A stretch of DNA of 53,140 nt, from positions 1 through 53,140 of the forward strand of contig CABUHO010000015.1 of assembly GCA_902491395.1 (NCBI GenBank). Direction: 5' to 3'. This DNA comes from an uncultured Collinsella sp. Its GTDB lineage: Bacteria > Actinomycetota > Coriobacteriia > Coriobacteriales > Coriobacteriaceae. Shown piece by piece: positions 42,363-50,071 of the stretch (within the stretch, counting starts at the first letter, position 1; each line of letters opens with the position of its first letter). The position numbers were made by a program, and so were the translations under genes. The notes beneath the pieces were generated by a model. That model was not told the DNA's origin, searched no databases, and saw only the letters and a list, made by a program, of their open reading frames with translations.

Positions 42363-42489
42363 GGGACCCTACAGGGCAAAGCTCTGAAAACATTCCGCAG
42401 GACGGAGGAAGCCCCCGCCGCACGTAGTGCGCAGCGGGGGCTTCCGACATGTCCGAGGACGTTTTCAGAGCTTTGCCCTGCAGGGTCCC
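42363..42489. repeat. long palindromic element D (ackA2 / pta)
   Basis: Arms 42363-42391 and 42461-42489 pair at 28 of 29 positions. An inner 12-bp hairpin (42407-42418 with 42434-42445), extended by GCAC/GTGC, fills the interior. It lies between convergent genes, close to the pta 3' end. Confidence 0.85.
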
Positions 42490-42504
42490 GAGGGGATATG
42501 TAAG

Positions 42505-43485
42505 CTACTCAGCCATCTGAGCCTGGACGGCGGTGATGGCCACGACACCCACGATGTCGTCGGCAGAGCAGCCGCGCGACAGGTCGTTGACCGGCTTGGC
42601 GATGCCCTGCAGGATGGGGCCGTAGGCATCGGCGCCGGCGAAGCGCTGGACCAGCTTGTAGCCGATGTTGCCGGCTTCGAGGTCGGGGAACACGAGCACG
42701 TTGGCCTTGCCGGCGACAGAGGAGCCGGGAGCCTTGAGCTGGGCGACGGTGGGGACGATAGCGGCGTCGAGCTGCAGGTCGCCATCGATGGCGAGCTCGG
42801 GAGCCTTCTCCTTGCAGAACTTCACGGCCTCCTGGACCTTCTTGGCGACCTCGCCGCCGGCGGAGCCCATGGTGGAGTAGGAGAGCATGGCCACGTGCGG
42901 CTCAACGTTGCCCATGAAGGTGGACCAGGAGTGAGCGGAGGCGATGGCGATCTCGGAGAGCTCGTCGGAGGACGGGTTGATGTTGAGGCCGCAGTCGGCG
43001 AAGATCAGCGTGCCGTCGGTGCCGAACTGCGGGGTGTCGGTGCACATCACGAAGAAGGCCGAGACCAGCTTAGTGCCCGGGGCGGTCTTGAGAATCTGCA
43101 GCGCGGGGCGCAGGGTATCGGCGGTGGAGTGGCAGGCGCCGGAGACCAGGCCGTCGGCATCGCCCATCTTGACCATCATGGTACCAAAGTAGGTGGCATC
43201 CATCACCTGGGCGCGAGCCTGCTCGATGGTAACGCCCTTCTTGGCGCGGAGCTCGGCAAACTTCTGTGCGTACTCCTCGTGCTTCTCGGCGTTGCGCGGG
43301 TCGATGACGGTGGCGCCGGGGACGTTGATCTCGTTGGGATCGCCCAGGATGACGATGTTGGCCAGGCCTTCCTCGATGATCTTGTTGGCCGCGACGATGG
43401 TGCGCGGATCCTCGCCCTCGGGCAGGACGATGGTCTTAAGGTCGGCCTTGGCGGCAGACTTCATACGGTTTAGGAAATCGCTCAT
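42505..43485 (-). CDS. pta: phosphate acetyltransferase
   Basis: This 326-residue enzyme converts acetyl-CoA and phosphate to acetyl phosphate. It has the family pattern TIVLPEGEDPRT, the block VSGACHSTADTLRPAL and the C-terminal GRGCSADDI-like region (DLSRGCSADDI). The short form lacks the long N-terminal regulator of enterobacterial Pta. AAGGAG precedes ATG 43485. It is convergent with ackA2 rather than in an operon. Confidence 0.92.
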   Translation of the reverse strand: MSDFLNRMKSAAKADLKTIVLPEGEDPRTIVAANKIIEEGLANIVILGDPNEINVPGATVIDPRNAEKHEEYAQKFAELRAKKGVTIEQARAQVMDATYFGTMMVKMGDADGLVSGACHSTADTLRPALQILKTAPGTKLVSAFFVMCTDTPQFGTDGTLIFADCGLNINPSSDELSEIAIASAHSWSTFMGNVEPHVAMLSYSTMGSAGGEVAKKVQEAVKFCKEKAPELAIDGDLQLDAAIVPTVAQLKAPGSSVAGKANVLVFPDLEAGNIGYKLVQRFAGADAYGPILQGIAKPVNDLSRGCSADDIVGVVAITAVQAQMAE

Positions 43486-43612
43486 GTTACTCCTTGCAAG
43501 CGTTTCGCTAAGCTCCAGGCGCCCGGCTGTTCACGAATAAACCCGCTGCTAGCGGGTCTACCTTTCAATTATGTACGCCGCGGTGCTTGAGCTTTCCTTG
43601 TGTGGCAAGCTC

Positions 43613-43638
43613 ATTATAGGACGCATTAGCGCTATAAT
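43613..43638. promoter_or_regulatory. divergent -10 elements for pta and glf
   Basis: A minus-strand TATAAT (43618 to 43613) and a plus-strand TATAAT (43633-43638) lie 15 nt apart, separated by ATTAGCGC. The two promoters would interfere or share regulation. Confidence 0.5.
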
Positions 43639-43716
43639 CGCTCTGATAAATATGTCTCGAAGAATGTTCGAGAAAAGCCCAGCTAACGAGCCCGTGGCTT
43701 TTGACAAGGAGTATCG

Positions 43717-44919
43717 ATGCAGATTACCTCAGGCCTGCCTGAAGGCTTTAACGCCGGCGCGTACGACATGATTGTCGTCGGTGCTGGATATGCCGGTGCC
43801 GTTTGCGCCCGCCGTCTTGCCGAGACCATCGGCTATCGTGTTGCCGTTTTGGAGCGCCGTAGCCACATTGCGGGCAATGCCTATGACTGCACTGACGAGG
43901 CCGGAATCCTGATCCACGAGTACGGTCCGCATATCTATCACACCTTTAACGAGCGCGTGCACAATTTCCTGTCGCGCTTTACCAAATGGACGGATTATCA
44001 GCACAAGGTGCTCGCCAACATCAACGGCACCCTTATGCCCGTGCCCTTCAACCATGCGAGTCTCAAGCTCGCCTTTGGTGATGAGCGCGGCGAGGAGCTG
44101 TATCAGAAGCTCGTGGAGACCTTTGGCAAGGATGTCAAGGTGCCCATTATGGAGCTGCGTAAGAAGAACGACCCCGACTTGGCCGAGGTCGCCGATTACG
44201 TCTACGAGAACGTCTTTTTGCATTACACCATGAAGCAGTGGGGTCAGACGCCCGACCAGATCGACCCGTCGATCACCGGCCGCGTTCCCGTTTTTGTGGG
44301 CGATGATGACCGTTACTTCCCGCAGGCCCCCTTCCAGGGTATGCCGCAGGATGGCTACACGGCGCTGTTTGAGCACATGCTCGACCACGACCTGATTGAT
44401 GTGTTCTGCGACGTGGATGCTCGCGATCTCTTCGAGATCGACGAGACAACCGTCAAGGTCGACGGCAAGGTCTACGGCGGCGAGATTGTCTATACCGGTC
44501 CGCTCGATGAGCTGTTCAACCTCGACCTGGGCGCGCTGCCGTACCGCACGCTCGACATGAAGTTCGAGACGCTCGATATGGACCAGTTCCAGCCTGTGGG
44601 CACCGTCAACTACACCACGAGCGAGGATTACACGCGCATCACCGAGTTCAAGAACATGACCGGTCAGGTTTTGCCCGGCAAGACCACCATCATGAAGGAG
44701 TACTCCAAGGCCTATGCGCCCGGCTCGGGCGAGACGCCGTATTACGCCATTCTTGAGCCCGAGAACCGTGAGCTCTATGAGCGCTATCTTGAGCGCGTCC
44801 AGAACCTGACAAACTTCCACCCGGTGGGTCGTCTGGCCGAGTATCGTTACTACGATATGGATGCCGTGACCAATTCCGCCCTCGATCTTTCGGATGAGAT
44901 TATCGCCTGCCATGCATAA
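43717..44919 (+). CDS. glf: UDP-galactopyranose mutase
   Basis: This 400-residue flavoprotein interconverts UDP-galactopyranose and UDP-galactofuranose. It has the FAD motif VVGAGYAGAVCARRLAE, YGPHIYHTF and the C-terminal RLAEYRYYDMD. ATG 43717 follows AAGGAG. It overlaps the glycosyltransferase start by 8 nt, so galactofuranose is probably used in a surface glycan made by that enzyme. Confidence 0.92.
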   Translation: MQITSGLPEGFNAGAYDMIVVGAGYAGAVCARRLAETIGYRVAVLERRSHIAGNAYDCTDEAGILIHEYGPHIYHTFNERVHNFLSRFTKWTDYQHKVLANINGTLMPVPFNHASLKLAFGDERGEELYQKLVETFGKDVKVPIMELRKKNDPDLAEVADYVYENVFLHYTMKQWGQTPDQIDPSITGRVPVFVGDDDRYFPQAPFQGMPQDGYTALFEHMLDHDLIDVFCDVDARDLFEIDETTVKVDGKVYGGEIVYTGPLDELFNLDLGALPYRTLDMKFETLDMDQFQPVGTVNYTTSEDYTRITEFKNMTGQVLPGKTTIMKEYSKAYAPGSGETPYYAILEPENRELYERYLERVQNLTNFHPVGRLAEYRYYDMDAVTNSALDLSDEIIACHA

Positions 44920-45943
44920 AGTCATAACATTCGGTATTCCCTCGTATAACGCCGCTAAGGACATGGACCATTGCATCACCTCCATCTTGGAGGGGAGCAA
45001 TTATGCTACCGATATCGAGATTATCGTGGTGGACGACGGCTCCAAGGATGAGACGGCCGCCAAGGCCGACGAGTGGGAGGCCCGTTATCCTGGAATCATC
45101 CGCGCGGTGCACCAGGAGAATGGCGGCCACGGTATTGCCGTCCTTTCGGGTCTGCGCGAGGCGCAGGGCACCTACTACAAGGTTGTCGACTCGGACGACT
45201 GGCTTGACGGCGCTGCCCTTTCGACCATGCTGTCGATTCTGCGCGGCTTTGAAGAGCGCGACCAGCGCGTTGACCTGTTTATCTCGAACTACGTGTACGA
45301 GAAGGTTTACGAGGGTACGCATACGGCCATTGGTTACAAGTTTGCCCTGCCTCGAAAAAAGATCTTTACCTGGGACCAGATCGGCCATTTCCGCCTGGAC
45401 CAGAATCTGCTCATGCACAGCCTGTGCTATCGCACGGACGTGCTGCGCGAGTCCAACCTTCCCATGCCGCCGCACACGTTCTATGTGGACAACATCTACG
45501 CCTACGTGCCGCTGCCGCGTTGCAAGACCATGTACTACGCCGACATCGACCTCTATCGCTACTTTATCGGTCGCGAGGGCCAGAGTGTCAACGAGGCCAC
45601 GATGGTCAAGCGTCTGGACCAGCAGTTCCGTGTTACGCGTATCATGATGGAGTCGTACCACCTGTACAGCGATGTCGAGTCGTCGCGTCTGCGTTCGTAC
45701 ATGATGGGCTACTTCACCATGATGATGGCGATCTGCTCGGTGTTGACCAAGCTTTCCGAGGAAGATTGCGCCGACGAGCGCCTAAAGACGCTGTGGAATG
45801 ATTTGAAGGCCTATGACGAGCGTATGTATCGTCGTGCACGTTACGGTGTGGTCGGCTTCTTCACCAACCTCCGCGGTCGTGCCGGAGACAAAACCACACT
45901 CGGCCTATACCGTCTTGCCTCAAAGATCTTCAAATTCAACTAG
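44912..45943 (+). CDS. family 2 glycosyltransferase
   Basis: This 343-residue protein has a GT-A fold with VVDDGSKDET and the metal motif VDSDDW. There are no clear membrane segments. The start ATG 44912 lies inside the end of glf. It is likely to add galactofuranose or another sugar to a cell-surface polymer. It ends before two palindromic elements. Confidence 0.87.
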   Translation: MHKVITFGIPSYNAAKDMDHCITSILEGSNYATDIEIIVVDDGSKDETAAKADEWEARYPGIIRAVHQENGGHGIAVLSGLREAQGTYYKVVDSDDWLDGAALSTMLSILRGFEERDQRVDLFISNYVYEKVYEGTHTAIGYKFALPRKKIFTWDQIGHFRLDQNLLMHSLCYRTDVLRESNLPMPPHTFYVDNIYAYVPLPRCKTMYYADIDLYRYFIGREGQSVNEATMVKRLDQQFRVTRIMMESYHLYSDVESSRLRSYMMGYFTMMMAICSVLTKLSEEDCADERLKTLWNDLKAYDERMYRRARYGVVGFFTNLRGRAGDKTTLGLYRLASKIFKFN

Positions 45944-45975
45944 CTGCTGAGTAATCGCTGCTGATAGGTTGGCTG

Positions 45976-46085
45976 GGCCCCTTGGCCTTTAGTTTGCTAC
46001 TGCGAACAGTCCTGCTCGCACGGAAAGCACATTAAGTGCTTTCCGGCTCGTGCGGAACTTGTAGCAAACTAAAGGCCAAGGGGCC
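45976..46085. repeat. long palindromic element E
   Basis: Perfect 25-nt arms (45976-46000, 46061-46085) enclose an inner 10-bp hairpin (46021-46030 with 46036-46045) around GCACATTAAGTGC. The interior, read on the minus strand, matches element F closely (GTTCCGCACGAGCCG). It lies after the glycosyltransferase, before a convergent gene. Confidence 0.85.
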
Positions 46086-46178
46086 TCTGCTATAAGAATC
46101 GATTGTCAGGTTATTTGAATTTGAAGATCTTAGACGCGCGGTACACAGGGGCCTGGGCTGAAAAGATTTTGGTTGGTA

Positions 46179-46303
46179 GGTTGCCCGGTGGGGCTTGGTT
46201 ATGTTTGTCGCGAGTTCCGCACGAGCCGAAGAGCACTTAATGTGCTCTTCGTGCGAGTCAGGTCTGTAGAGCAGCAAACATAACCAAGACCCACCGGGCA
46301 ACC
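46179..46303. repeat. long palindromic element F
   Basis: Arms 46179-46207 and 46275-46303 pair at 28 of 29 positions. An inner 10-bp hairpin (46227-46236 with 46242-46251) surrounds GCACTTAATGTGC. It shares its interior with element E in inverted orientation, but its arms are unrelated to E's. It sits 12 nt from the P1 peptidase stop. Confidence 0.85.
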
Positions 46304-46315
46304 GGACGAGCTAGT

Positions 46316-47317
46316 TTACTTCGCGGCGCCGGGGATGCCGTGGGAGGTTTTGGCGGTTTTGGCTCCGTTTACGATGGCGGTTTGCAAAGCCCTTACGGCG
46401 AGCATGCCCAGCAGGTCTAGGGGAACGGCGGCGCTTGCCTGGGCGCCCAGTTTGCCGCTGGCGAGGGTGTAGATGGTGTCGCCATCGTTGGTGGTGTGCG
46501 TGGGACGGATGGCGTGTGCGTAGGCGTCTGCGGCCATTTGGGAGACCTTGGTGGCCTGGGCCTTAGTGAGCTCCATGTTGGTGACGATGCAGCTGATGGT
46601 GGTGTTGGTGCGGTCGAGCGGCATCTGCATGGATCCGGCGGCGGCAAAGGCTGCGAGTTCCATGTCGACGATCTGGTCGCTATCGGCTGCGGCACGCATA
46701 CCGGCGACCCACTCGCCGGTGAAGGGGTCGACAACGTTGCCGCAGGCGTTGACCGAGACCACGGCGCCCACCTTGACGGGGCCGAGTGCCACGGCGGCGG
46801 CTCCAAGGCCAGCCTTCATGCAGGTGGCAGGTCCCATGAGCTTACCTACGGTGGCGCCGGTGCCGGCGCCCACGTTGCCCTGCTCGAGCGAGGCAGGGGT
46901 GTGGTCGAGCGCCTCGCGCACGGCGGCGATGCCGGCCTCAATGTCGGGGCGAACGGTGGGGTTACCAAAGGCGAGGTCGAAGATACAGCTGGAGCACACG
47001 ATAGGCACCTGCGTGGGGCCGACGGGAAGGCCGATGCCGCGGCTCTCAAGCTCGCGAGCGACGCCGCTTGCAGCCTCGAGGCCAAAGGCCGATCCGCCCG
47101 AAAGGCAGACGGCGTGGACCTTGTCCACGGTGTTCTCGGGTCGCAGCAGGTCAGTTTCGCGCGAAGCGGGAGCACCGCCGCGAACGTCAACGCCGCCGGT
47201 GGCGCCCTCGGGCGCCACGATTACGGTGCAGCCGGTGCCAGCCTCCTCGTCCGTATAGTTGCCAAAGCAAAAGCCATCGACATTGCAAACATCGATGGCT
47301 TCGAGCGGTGTGTCCAT
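46316..47317 (-). CDS. P1 family (DmpA-like) peptidase
   Basis: This 333-residue protein matches the P1/S58 family of self-processing Ntn aminopeptidases: NVGAGTGATVGK near the middle, and RTNTTISCIVTN, where autoprocessing would free a nucleophilic Thr. ATG 47317 follows TAGGAG. The family cleaves N-terminal D- or beta-amino acids or small peptides. It is transcribed from the Maf side, 100 nt away. Confidence 0.82.
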   Translation of the reverse strand: MDTPLEAIDVCNVDGFCFGNYTDEEAGTGCTVIVAPEGATGGVDVRGGAPASRETDLLRPENTVDKVHAVCLSGGSAFGLEAASGVARELESRGIGLPVGPTQVPIVCSSCIFDLAFGNPTVRPDIEAGIAAVREALDHTPASLEQGNVGAGTGATVGKLMGPATCMKAGLGAAAVALGPVKVGAVVSVNACGNVVDPFTGEWVAGMRAAADSDQIVDMELAAFAAAGSMQMPLDRTNTTISCIVTNMELTKAQATKVSQMAADAYAHAIRPTHTTNDGDTIYTLASGKLGAQASAAVPLDLLGMLAVRALQTAIVNGAKTAKTSHGIPGAAK

Positions 47318-47417
47318 GTTTTCTCCTATCGGTTTTCCGCCGGGCCTTATGCCCGGTCGGGATCCGTACGGTACGGCAAAATTGTAGGCGCTGGGGGATA
47401 CCCAGCGCCAGATGCAA

Positions 47418-47999
47418 TTACGAGAGTTTTTGAATCGCGCGTGCGACGCGAGCGATGGGCAAGCCCACCACGTTGTAGAAGTCACCCGAAATATCGTGCA
47501 CAAGCATGCGGCCGCCTGTGCCTTGGATACCGTAGGCCCCGGCCTTGTCCATGGGTTCGCCGGAGGTAACATAGCGCTCGATCTGCTCTTCGGTAAGCTC
47601 ATAGAACGTCACGTCGGTCACATCGACAAACGACAGGCTCTCGGCGGCATGCGGAGCGGCCGTGTCGCCTGCCTTAACGATGCAGACGCCGGTTGCGACC
47701 TGGTGCGTGCGGCCCGAAAGCTCGCGGAGCATGGTGCACGCCTCGTCCTCGGTTGCCGGCTTGCCCAGAATCTTGCCATCGAAGGTGACAATAGTATCGG
47801 CCGCGACGGTCAGTTCGTTGGGCTCGGCATGCTCGGCGGCAACGGCGGCGGCTTTGGCGCGTGCTAAGCGTTCAACGAGCGTAAGCGGGGCCTCGCCATC
47901 AAAAGGCGTTTCGTCGATATCTGCGGGAATCACGCGAATGTCATAGCCCGCCTCGCGCATCAACTCGATGCGGCGCGGTGATTGCGAAGCCAAAATCAT
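47418..47999 (-). CDS. maf: Maf nucleoside triphosphate pyrophosphatase
   Basis: This 193-residue protein has the Maf pattern LASQSPRR at its start, AADTIV and GKP in the middle, and EPMDKAGAYGIQGTGG near the C-terminus. It hydrolyses non-canonical or pyrimidine nucleotides, and it is linked to septum formation. Its ATG overlaps the DJ-1 stop by 4 nt. Confidence 0.9.
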   Translation of the reverse strand: MILASQSPRRIELMREAGYDIRVIPADIDETPFDGEAPLTLVERLARAKAAAVAAEHAEPNELTVAADTIVTFDGKILGKPATEDEACTMLRELSGRTHQVATGVCIVKAGDTAAPHAAESLSFVDVTDVTFYELTEEQIERYVTSGEPMDKAGAYGIQGTGGRMLVHDISGDFYNVVGLPIARVARAIQKLS

Positions 48000-48538
48000 A
48001 GCTGAATGCCCTCGGCGACCTTCTCGACGGCCTTGTCGCCGGCGAGCGTGCGCAGCAGCTCAAGCGCAAAGGGGAGCGACTGGGCCATGCCGCTGGCGGT
48101 GATGATGTTGCCGTCTTGCGTAACCTTCTCGCCGGTATAGACGCCTTCGGGGAAGCTTTTCTCAAAGCCAGGGAAGCACGTGGCGTGGCGCCCCTCGAGC
48201 AGGTCGAGCTCGCCCAGGATAAACGGGGCGGCGCAGATGGCGGCGACGTGCTTGGTCGCGGCGAACTCGCAGACCACGTCGCAGACGCGCTGATCGGCGC
48301 GCAGGTTGGTGGCACCGGGTAGGCCGCCAGGCAGCACGACGCAGTCGTACTCGTCAAAGTCGATCTCATCAAAGAGCGCATCGCAGGTCACGGGAATCTG
48401 CAGCGAGCTTACGACCTCACGCGTGGGCATGATCGAGACGAGCGTGGCGCGCACGCCGCCGCGACGCATGACATCGACCATGGTCAAGCATTCAATAGTT
48501 TCAAAGCCATCGGCGGCGAGAACGGCAACGCTGGGCAT
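47996..48538 (-). CDS. DJ-1/PfpI family protein
   Basis: This 180-residue protein has the nucleophilic Cys102 in AAICAAP, preceded by VVLPGGLPGA, and a Glu in DGFETIE. Family members are glyoxalase-like, deglycase-like or chaperone-like, with debated activity. ATG 48538 follows AAAGGA. It is translationally coupled to maf. Confidence 0.85.
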   Translation of the reverse strand: MPSVAVLAADGFETIECLTMVDVMRRGGVRATLVSIMPTREVVSSLQIPVTCDALFDEIDFDEYDCVVLPGGLPGATNLRADQRVCDVVCEFAATKHVAAICAAPFILGELDLLEGRHATCFPGFEKSFPEGVYTGEKVTQDGNIITASGMAQSLPFALELLRTLAGDKAVEKVAEGIQL

Positions 48539-48644
48539 GGGGGTTCCTTTCATAGGCGGCATACAATTAGCCGTCTTATACCCCGAAGACCTCCGCTTGC
48601 CACGCTCGATTTCCCAATGATTTTTCTGAGCAATGATTAAGTGG

Positions 48645-49958
48645 CTAGTTGCGCTTAAGGTGGACGACGGTCTCGCAGTGGAAGGTTTGCGGGAATAGGT
48701 CGACCGGCGTGATCTTGACGGGGGAGAAGGTGCCCTCCTCGACAAAGCGTTTGAGGTCGCGGGCCAGAGTTGCAGGGTCGCAGCTCACGTAGGCGACATC
48801 ACGGGCGCTCGTGCTCGCGATGAGGTCGATCGCCTCGGGGGCGAGGCCCGCACGCGGCGGGTCGACCACCAAGACGTCGGCGTCCTGATCGGGGAACTCG
48901 CGTACCGCGTCGCCGCCGATGACGTCGACGTTATCGAGCTTGTTGATCTCCAGGTTGCGACGCAGGTCGCGCACGGCCGGGCCATAGGCTTCGACGGCAG
49001 CGACAAAATCGCAGCGGCGGGCGAGCGGCAAGGTAAAGGTGCCGGCACCGCAGTACAGGTCCACGGCCAGTTCGTCTTCCTGCGGGTCGAGGGCGTCCAT
49101 AACGAGCTCAATCAAAATCTCGGCACCCTTGGTGTTGACCTGGAAAAACGACGGAGCGGACAGGCGCATCTGGCCTTCGGCGATGTTCTCGGTCCACGAG
49201 CCCTCGCCGGCGAGCATCTCTACCTTAGAGACGCGGCGGGCCTTCTTCTCGCCCTTGCTCATCACGCGCACCACGCTTGTGGGGTGCGCGGCGTCTGCCA
49301 GCACGCGCGAGACTTGCGAGCGCGGGAAGGAACCCGTGGGCGTCCAGAGTGCGACTTCGAGCGCCTTAGTGCGGCGCGAGGCGCGAATGCCCACGCGCTC
49401 GAGGCCCAAATCATGGCTGCCGCTTAGATAGTTGAGTGCGCCGACGACCGATTTGAGCGCCTTGGGAAAACGCTTATCGAACAGCGGGCACGCATCGACG
49501 GTCACAATTTTGGTGGGGTCGACACCGTGCATGCCAAGACGAACACGACCGTTGACGACGGTCGGTTCGAGCTCGATCTTGTTGCGGTAGCCCCAGTCGT
49601 CCTTGGTGTGGCGGATGGGCTGCACCAGCTCATCGACCTGCTCAGGAGCGAACTTGCCGATGCGCTCGAGCGTGGAGCGCAGGTTTTGCTCCTTGGCGGC
49701 GAGCTGTGCCGTGCGTGAGAGATTGCCCCACGAGCAGCCGCCGCAGATGCCCACGAAGGGGCAGGGAGGCTGAATGCGATCGGGGCTTGGCTCCAGAATC
49801 TCGGTGGTGCGGGCGCGCATGAACGACTTGCCGTCCTGTACGACCTCGGCCTCGACGGTGTCGCCTGCCACGGCGCCCTGCACAAAGACGGCCTTGCCGT
49901 TGTCGGCGTGCGCCAGCCCGTCGGCGCCGTAGGTCATCGATTCTATAGTGAGCTTCAT
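48645..49958 (-). CDS. 23S rRNA/tRNA uracil-5 methyltransferase (RlmD/TrmA family)
   Basis: This 437-residue enzyme has an N-terminal TRAM domain (about 1-58), iron-sulfur cysteines (CPFVGICGGC near 66-75), the SAM-binding VDLYCGAGTF and a catalytic Cys in YVSCDPATLARD. The four-cysteine layout suits RlmD/RumA-type enzymes; exact target base is not certain. ATG 49958 lies after AGGA with short spacing. Confidence 0.87.
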   Translation of the reverse strand: MKLTIESMTYGADGLAHADNGKAVFVQGAVAGDTVEAEVVQDGKSFMRARTTEILEPSPDRIQPPCPFVGICGGCSWGNLSRTAQLAAKEQNLRSTLERIGKFAPEQVDELVQPIRHTKDDWGYRNKIELEPTVVNGRVRLGMHGVDPTKIVTVDACPLFDKRFPKALKSVVGALNYLSGSHDLGLERVGIRASRRTKALEVALWTPTGSFPRSQVSRVLADAAHPTSVVRVMSKGEKKARRVSKVEMLAGEGSWTENIAEGQMRLSAPSFFQVNTKGAEILIELVMDALDPQEDELAVDLYCGAGTFTLPLARRCDFVAAVEAYGPAVRDLRRNLEINKLDNVDVIGGDAVREFPDQDADVLVVDPPRAGLAPEAIDLIASTSARDVAYVSCDPATLARDLKRFVEEGTFSPVKITPVDLFPQTFHCETVVHLKRN

Positions 49959-50006
49959 ATTCCTGCCTGTCATTCGCGTTGTTGTCCGCACCATGGTAGC
50001 AGGGAA

Positions 50007-50048
50007 AAGCGCCCCGCATTCGAGGCTTTCCTCAAATGCGGGGCGCTT
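50007..50048. terminator. terminator between polyphosphate kinase and methyltransferase
   Basis: A 13-bp GC-rich stem (about 50008-50020 with 50034-50047) carries AAAA on one side. Read on the minus strand it ends in CTTTTCC after the polyphosphate kinase gene. Confidence 0.75.
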
Positions 50049-50071
50049 CTACAAACTGCTTCTACAAACGA

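Noticed and set aside
42213..42503. 96-codon frame after acetate kinase 2
   Set aside because: It begins in a terminator and runs through a palindromic element; no SD or recognisable product.
43571..43771. 66-codon frame upstream of glf
   Set aside because: It overlaps promoter elements and the glf start, has no SD and no family.
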